A DNA stretch of 8,315 bases from positions 1 through 8,315 of the forward strand of contig CAZJNX010000202.1 in NCBI GenBank assembly GCA_964547415.1. Reading direction: 5' to 3'. The stretch is from CAZJNX01 sp964547415 (GTDB lineage: Bacteria > Pseudomonadota > Alphaproteobacteria > Rhizobiales > Amorphaceae). A program made the position numbers and the translations under genes. Every line of letters begins with the position of its first letter. Position 1 is the stretch's first letter. The notes beneath the pieces are model-generated. The model ran no database searches and was not told the DNA's origin. It was given only the letters and a program-made list of their open reading frames with translations. Below, one piece after another: positions 5,847 to 8,315 of this stretch.

Positions 5847-6380
5847 ATCGGCGCGAAGATCGACCGGGCGCCGCCGGTAGGTGAGGAAGGTGAAGGGATA
5901 TTCGTCCCGCGGGTCGGGCTCGGGCCGCTCGCGCGCCACCTCCTCGAAGGCGGCTTCGTCGAACGGGGGGAAGAGCGTGTCGCCGTCCGGGCGGGCGTGG
6001 ACGCGGGTGATCTCCAGCCGGTCGGCGAGGAGGAGGGCGGCGGCGTAGACCTGCGCGCCGCCCGCGATCATCACCTCGTCCGCCCCGCTCTCCCCCGCGA
6101 CCTCGTCGGCGAGGGTGAGGGCCGCGGGAAGGTCCGGCGCGACGAGGACGCCGTCCTGCGCCAGCGTCGGGTCGGAGCCGACGACGACCGTGGTGCGCTC
6201 CGGCAGCGGCCGCCCGATGGACAGGTAGGTGAGGCGGCCCATGACGACCGGCTTGCCCACCGTCAGGCGGCGGAAGCGCTTCAGGTCGCCCGGCAGGCGG
6301 AAGGGAAGCCCGCCCGCCCGGCCGATCACCCCGTTCTCGGCGACCGCCGCCACGATCACCCGCGCGGGCCGTTCAGCCAT
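5838..6380 (-). CDS. folA: Dihydrofolate reductase
   Basis: A 180-residue enzyme that reduces dihydrofolate to tetrahydrofolate with NADPH. Family landmarks run in order: IVAAVAENGVIGRAGGLPF (9-27), the active-site aspartate D32 in LPGDLKRF, the NADPH-binding VVMGRLTYLSIGRPLPER (45-62), IAGGAQVYAAAL (105-116), DTLFPPFD (134-141) and the C-terminal YPFTFLTYRRR (161-171). The usual LPW tryptophan (Trp22 in E. coli) is Phe27 here. Its length is somewhat above the ~160 of the E. coli enzyme because of a short C-terminal extension. The ATG at 6380 overlaps the end of the upstream acetyltransferase gene by eight bases (ATGGCTGA), so translation is probably coupled. The order with thyA upstream links dTMP synthesis to recycling of its folate product. 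Confidence 0.95.
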   Translation of the reverse strand: MAERPARVIVAAVAENGVIGRAGGLPFRLPGDLKRFRRLTVGKPVVMGRLTYLSIGRPLPERTTVVVGSDPTLAQDGVLVAPDLPAALTLADEVAGESGADEVMIAGGAQVYAAALLLADRLEITRVHARPDGDTLFPPFDEAAFEEVARERPEPDPRDEYPFTFLTYRRRPVDLRADPR

Positions 6381-6873
6381 CCGCCCGGCCCCCGTCCGCG
6401 AGAGCGAGGAGGGCAGGGCCCGTCATGCGCATGGTGGTCCAGCCCTCCACCGGCCGCGCCCCCATCTGCCCGTAGAAGGCGAGGGCGGGCGCATTCCAGT
6501 CGAGGACGGACCATTCCAGCCGGCCGAGGCCCTCGCGCGCGGCGATCCCGGCCAGGTGCCGGAAGGCGGCCCGGGCGAGGCCCCGCCGGCGGAAGGCGGG
6601 GCGGACGTAGAGGTCCTCCAGCCAGATCCCGTGCCGGCCGAGGAAGGTGGAGAAGGTGTGGAACCACAGGGCGAGGCCCGCGTCCGCCCCGTCCACCGAC
6701 AGGATCTCGGCGAACACCCGCGGGTCGGGACGGAACAGGGCCGCGGCGAGGTCCGCCTCCGTCGCCTCTACGGCGTGACCGAGGCGCTCGTATTCGGCGA
6801 GCTCCACGACGAGGGTGTGGACGAGGGCCGCGTCGGCCGGACCCGCCCGGCGGATGGCGATGGCGCCCGTCAC
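6373..6873 (-). CDS. GNAT N-acetyltransferase, spermidine/spermine acetyltransferase (SSAT)-like
   Basis: A 166-residue GNAT protein very close in pattern to the diamine/thialysine acetyltransferase group (SSAT, SSAT2): IRRAGPADAALVHTLVVELA (7-26) with EYERL after it, FHTFSTFLGRHGIWLEDLYV (71-90), the acetyl-CoA loop RRRGLARA (95-102, R-x-x-G-x-A), GRLEWSVLDWNAPALAFYGQMGA (starting at 117), and Y134 in the position of the catalytic tyrosine. The likely substrate is a small amine or lysine analogue, with acetyl-CoA as donor. It starts at GTG 6873-6871, overlapping the thyA stop as GTGA; no alternative start lies near. Its end overlaps folA. It is therefore embedded in a thyA-folA unit, although no link between polyamine acetylation and folate is established. 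Confidence 0.88.
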   Translation of the reverse strand: MTGAIAIRRAGPADAALVHTLVVELAEYERLGHAVEATEADLAAALFRPDPRVFAEILSVDGADAGLALWFHTFSTFLGRHGIWLEDLYVRPAFRRRGLARAAFRHLAGIAAREGLGRLEWSVLDWNAPALAFYGQMGARPVEGWTTMRMTGPALLALADGGRADG

Positions 6874-7664
6874 ACGGCCACCGGCGCGCGGATCGCCGGG
6901 TGCGGGTCGTAGCCCTCGACCGCGATGTGCTCGGGCCGGAAGGCGAAGAGGTCGGTGACCGACGCCTCGAGGGCGAGGCGCGGCAGCGGGCGCGGTGCGC
7001 GGGAGAGCTGCTCGCGGGCCTGATCCAGGTGGTTTAGGTAAAGGTGCGCGTCGCCGAGGGTGTGGACGAAGTCGCCCGGCTCGAGGCCCGTCACCTGGGC
7101 CACCATGTGGGTGAGGAGGGCGTAGGAGGCGATGTTGAACGGCACGCCGAGAAACACGTCCGCCGAGCGCTGGTACAGCTGGCAGGACAGGCGCCCGTCC
7201 GTCACGTCGAACTGGAACAGGAGATGGCAGGGCGGCAGGGCCATGTCGGGAAGGTCGGCCGGGTTCCAGGCCGTCACCACGTGGCGGCGGGAGTGGGGGG
7301 CCGTGCGGATCCCCTCCACCACCGCGGCGAGCTGGTCGATGGTCTCGCCCGAGGGCGTGGCCCAGGACCGCCACTGCCGCCCGTAGACCGGGCCGAGGTC
7401 GCCGTCCGGGCCCGCCCACTCGTCCCAGATGGTGACGCCGGCGGCCTGGAGGGTGCGCACGTTGGTGTCGCCGGCGACGAACCACAGGAGCTCGTGGATC
7501 ACCGACTTCAGGTGCACCCTCTTGGTGGTGACGAGGGGGAAGCCATCGGCGAGGGGAAAGCGCATCTGGTGGCCGAACACGGACAGGGTCCCGGTTCCGG
7601 TCCGGTCCGCCTTGGGTGCGCCCTCCTCGAGGATGCGGCGCATCAGCGCGTGGTACTGTTCCAT
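6870..7664 (-). CDS. thyA: Thymidylate synthase (ThyA type)
   Basis: A 264-residue protein, exactly the length of E. coli ThyA, that methylates dUMP to dTMP using 5,10-methylene-tetrahydrofolate and releases dihydrofolate. Residue numbers agree with the E. coli enzyme: R21 in ADRTGTGT, R126 and R127 in HSRRHVV from the partner subunit, the catalytic nucleophile C146 in LPPCHLLFQF, RSAD (166-169), N177 in PFNIASYALL, and HLYLNH containing H207 and Y209. All catalytic and dUMP-binding residues are present, so it should be active. The ATG at 7664 follows a good ribosome binding site. It is the first gene of the minus-strand group and its stop overlaps the GTG of the acetyltransferase. It acts in the cytoplasm as a homodimer. 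Confidence 0.97.
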   Translation of the reverse strand: MEQYHALMRRILEEGAPKADRTGTGTLSVFGHQMRFPLADGFPLVTTKRVHLKSVIHELLWFVAGDTNVRTLQAAGVTIWDEWAGPDGDLGPVYGRQWRSWATPSGETIDQLAAVVEGIRTAPHSRRHVVTAWNPADLPDMALPPCHLLFQFDVTDGRLSCQLYQRSADVFLGVPFNIASYALLTHMVAQVTGLEPGDFVHTLGDAHLYLNHLDQAREQLSRAPRPLPRLALEASVTDLFAFRPEHIAVEGYDPHPAIRAPVAV

Positions 7665-7667
7665 GGG

Positions 7668-7675
7668 TCCTCCCC
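7668..7675 (-). promoter_or_regulatory. Ribosome binding site of thyA
   Basis: On the minus strand GGGGAGGA precedes the ATG at 7664 by three bases, with GGAGG as the core about four bases away. It supports the chosen start, which also gives the exact length of the E. coli enzyme. No convincing promoter is visible in the 115 bases back to the lipoprotein gene. Confidence 0.6.
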
Positions 7676-7702
7676 GTGGTGCCGCCGGGGGACCTTGGTC
7701 GG

Positions 7703-7720
7703 CCCGCGCCCGCGCCCGCG
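7703..7720. repeat. Three tandem CCCGCG hexamers
   Basis: CCCGCG occurs three times without interruption between the lipoprotein gene and thyA. It is a short GC-rich microrepeat in the thyA leader region and has no recognised role. It could vary in copy number by slippage. Confidence 0.5.
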
Positions 7721-7779
7721 CAAGACGGCCGGTGCGGTTTTGCCCGCAATTTCCGGGCCCGGCGGGCGCCGCGCCCCGC

Positions 7780-7944
7780 TCAGTCGTCGGGGAAGCTCCT
7801 CAGGACCTGCTGGGAGGGCCAGTCGGCGACGGGCTCGCGGGCGTAGCGGGCGTCCCCGCCCGTGCCGGTGGACGCGCAGCCCGCTGCGGCGAGCGCGCCT
7901 ACGAGAAGGGCGGTCGCGGCCGCCCGGCGTGCGATGAGACCCAT
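7780..7944 (-). CDS. Small lipoprotein, 54 residues, unknown function
   Basis: The protein begins MGLIARRAAATALLVGAL, a signal peptide with two arginines followed by a hydrophobic stretch, and reaches a lipobox-like AAAGC with Cys23 as the probable lipidated residue. The mature part is only about 32 residues, hydrophilic and ending SQQVLRSFPDD. The -3 residue is Ala rather than the commoner Leu, which is tolerated in lipoproteins. The frame could be extended to an ATG at 8169, but that extension is arginine- and glycine-rich, runs through the tmRNA gene, and would hide the signal peptide. GGAGG (7956-7952) lies seven bases before the chosen ATG. The gene is followed by thyA 115 bases on, and divergent from ssrA. 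I do not recognise a family. Confidence 0.75.
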   Translation of the reverse strand: MGLIARRAAATALLVGALAAAGCASTGTGGDARYAREPVADWPSQQVLRSFPDD

Positions 7945-7962
7945 GGTCGCCTCCGCTGTGAT

Positions 7963-8007
7963 GGCGGGCGCTCCGCCCGCCGGTCCACGGGCGCAACGTC
8001 CGCCCGT
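7963..8007. repeat. Two adjacent stem-loops in the lipoprotein leader
   Basis: GGCGGGCG-CTC-CGCCCGCC (7963-7981) has a perfect 8-base stem, and ACGGGCG (7987-7993) with CGCCCGT (8001-8007) has a perfect 7-base stem and a 7-base loop. Both lie upstream of the lipoprotein start, the nearer ending seven bases before its GGAGG. In the lipoprotein mRNA they could affect translation or stability. The rest of the gap from 8008 to 8085 shows no further signal. Confidence 0.45.
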
Positions 8008-8085
8008 CCGGGCCGTTCGCGCGGCGGGTGCGGCGGATCGGCCCCCTGCGCCTGCCCGGCCCTCGCCTTTCGCGCGCCCGGGGGG

Positions 8086-8114
8086 TTTCGCTCCGCGCCC
8101 GTGCCCTCTATATT
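8086..8114 (+). promoter_or_regulatory. Probable ssrA promoter
   Basis: TATATT (8109-8114) is a good -10 box and is one of the few AT-rich spots in the intergenic region. At 17 bases spacing the -35 position reads TTTCGC (8086-8091), which matches the consensus poorly. Transcription would start around 8121, right at the first base-paired element of the tmRNA precursor. Confidence 0.45.
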
Positions 8115-8120
8115 CCGCCT

Positions 8121-8315
8121 GTCGGCGACGGCCGACTATGGCGATAAACGTTCGGCGTAATATGCTCATCGGACCCGGGGGCAGTACCCGGCGCCTCCAC
8201 CCAAGCCCGCCGCGGCGGGTTTCGGCGGGGGCGAAACAGGATCGACGAGAGTCTAAAGGCCGAATTTTCGCCCGGCATGGTACCGCCGTTATCGGGCCAC
8301 CAAAGTAGTTGCGAA
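8121..8315 (+). ncRNA. ssrA: Circularly permuted (two-piece) tmRNA, alphaproteobacterial type, partial at the right edge
   Basis: The acceptor piece comes first. Its T arm is CCGGG-GGCAGTA-CCCGG (to 8190), and the acceptor strand CGCCTCC (8192-8198) is followed by A-CC (8199-8201). After a spacer hairpin, the coding piece begins GGGGGCG (8227-8233), which pairs with the acceptor strand over seven base pairs, then GGATCGACG, like the 5' region of ordinary tmRNA. GCCGAA (8259-8264) can pair with TTCGGC (8151-8156) as the long helix joining the two pieces. An H-type pseudoknot follows: GCCCG/CGGGC (8270-8274 with 8293-8297) and TGGT/ACCA (8278-8281 with 8299-8302). AAAGTAGTTGCGAA then gives the likely resume codon GCG (8311-8313, alanine). 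The window stops there, so most of the tag is missing. tmRNA with SmpB frees stalled ribosomes and tags the product for proteolysis. The exact 5' end is uncertain. Confidence 0.9.
8202..8226 (+). other. ssrA: Intervening segment of permuted ssrA, removed in maturation
   Basis: This stretch lies between the 3' end of the acceptor piece and the 5' end of the coding piece. AAGCCCGCC (8203-8211) pairs with GGCGGGTTT (8214-8222) over nine pairs including one G-U, with a two-base GC centre. In the precursor it forms a hairpin loop closed by the acceptor stem. Cleavage at 8226/8227, by analogy with RNase P action on the tRNA-like domain, and 3' trimming would split the precursor into two RNAs. Confidence 0.75.

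Noticed and set aside
4956..7037. 693-codon open frame on the plus strand
   Set aside because: It runs antisense across the lactonase-like gene, folA and the acetyltransferase, with no domain signature; it is a shadow of high GC.
6373..7749. Single 458-codon fusion protein containing the acetyltransferase
   Set aside because: The N-terminal part is out of frame across thyA and is low-complexity. Only the part from GTG 6873 matches a family, so it is a separate gene.
7945..8169. Extension of the lipoprotein frame to an ATG at 8169
   Set aside because: It would overlap the tmRNA gene and its promoter and bury the signal peptide. GGAGG just before 7944 supports the short form.
8203..8222. Intrinsic terminator at the right end
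   Set aside because: The hairpin ends in TTT, but it lies between two strands that pair as the tmRNA acceptor stem, so it is better read as the spacer of the permuted gene.
7862..8308. 148-codon open frame on the plus strand through the ssrA region
   Set aside because: It crosses the lipoprotein leader and the structured tmRNA, has no ribosome binding site and no recognisable protein features.

Overview
The window is very GC-rich, compact bacterial chromosome. Nearly every third codon position is G or C, and the genes are tightly packed with short overlaps. The right edge carries the start of a circularly permuted (two-piece) tmRNA gene, an arrangement known mainly from Alphaproteobacteria. 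Together with an OlsB-type ornithine acyltransferase and a CoxG-like protein, this points to a high-GC alphaproteobacterium; genus and order cannot be told from the sequence alone. I see no transposase, integrase, phage gene, CRISPR array or tRNA, so this reads as ordinary housekeeping chromosome.

Layout. (1) 1-408, minus strand: 5' part of a CoxG/SRPBCC-family gene running off the left edge. (2) 409-564: divergent intergenic region with a nested palindrome. (3) 565-2632, plus strand: a small cupin, a class I SAM-dependent rRNA methyltransferase-like protein, and a SpoU/TrmH-type RNA 2'-O-methyltransferase whose TTG start overlaps the preceding stop. (4) 2786-3844, plus strand: an ADP-ribosylglycohydrolase with its own strong ribosome binding site, a leader inverted repeat, and codon choice unlike its neighbours. 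(5) 3845-3890: a convergent junction with two short hairpins. (6) 3879-7664, minus strand, transcribed right to left: thyA, an SSAT-like GNAT acetyltransferase, folA, a lactonase-like metallo-beta-lactamase-fold hydrolase, and olsB. (7) 7780-7944, minus strand: a 54-residue lipoprotein. (8) about 8109-8315, plus strand: promoter, acceptor piece, intervening hairpin and the start of the coding piece of permuted ssrA. The window ends at the start of the tag reading frame.

How the genes fit together. ThyA and FolA form one cycle: thymidylate synthase oxidises methylene-tetrahydrofolate to dihydrofolate while making dTMP, and dihydrofolate reductase regenerates tetrahydrofolate. A polyamine-acetyltransferase-like gene sits between them with 4-base and 8-base overlaps, implying translational coupling. 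The two adjacent methyltransferases on the plus strand both look like RNA modification enzymes. tmRNA rescues stalled ribosomes. OlsB starts ornithine-lipid synthesis, and its upstream neighbour resembles N-acyl-homoserine lactonases; a functional link between them is only suggested by position.

No clearly unknown multi-gene system is visible. The most notable element is the permuted tmRNA, which is not protein-coding and is cut by the window edge. The other points of interest are the inverted repeats in short intergenic regions, the acetyltransferase embedded in the thyA-folA unit, and a few substitutions at conserved positions.
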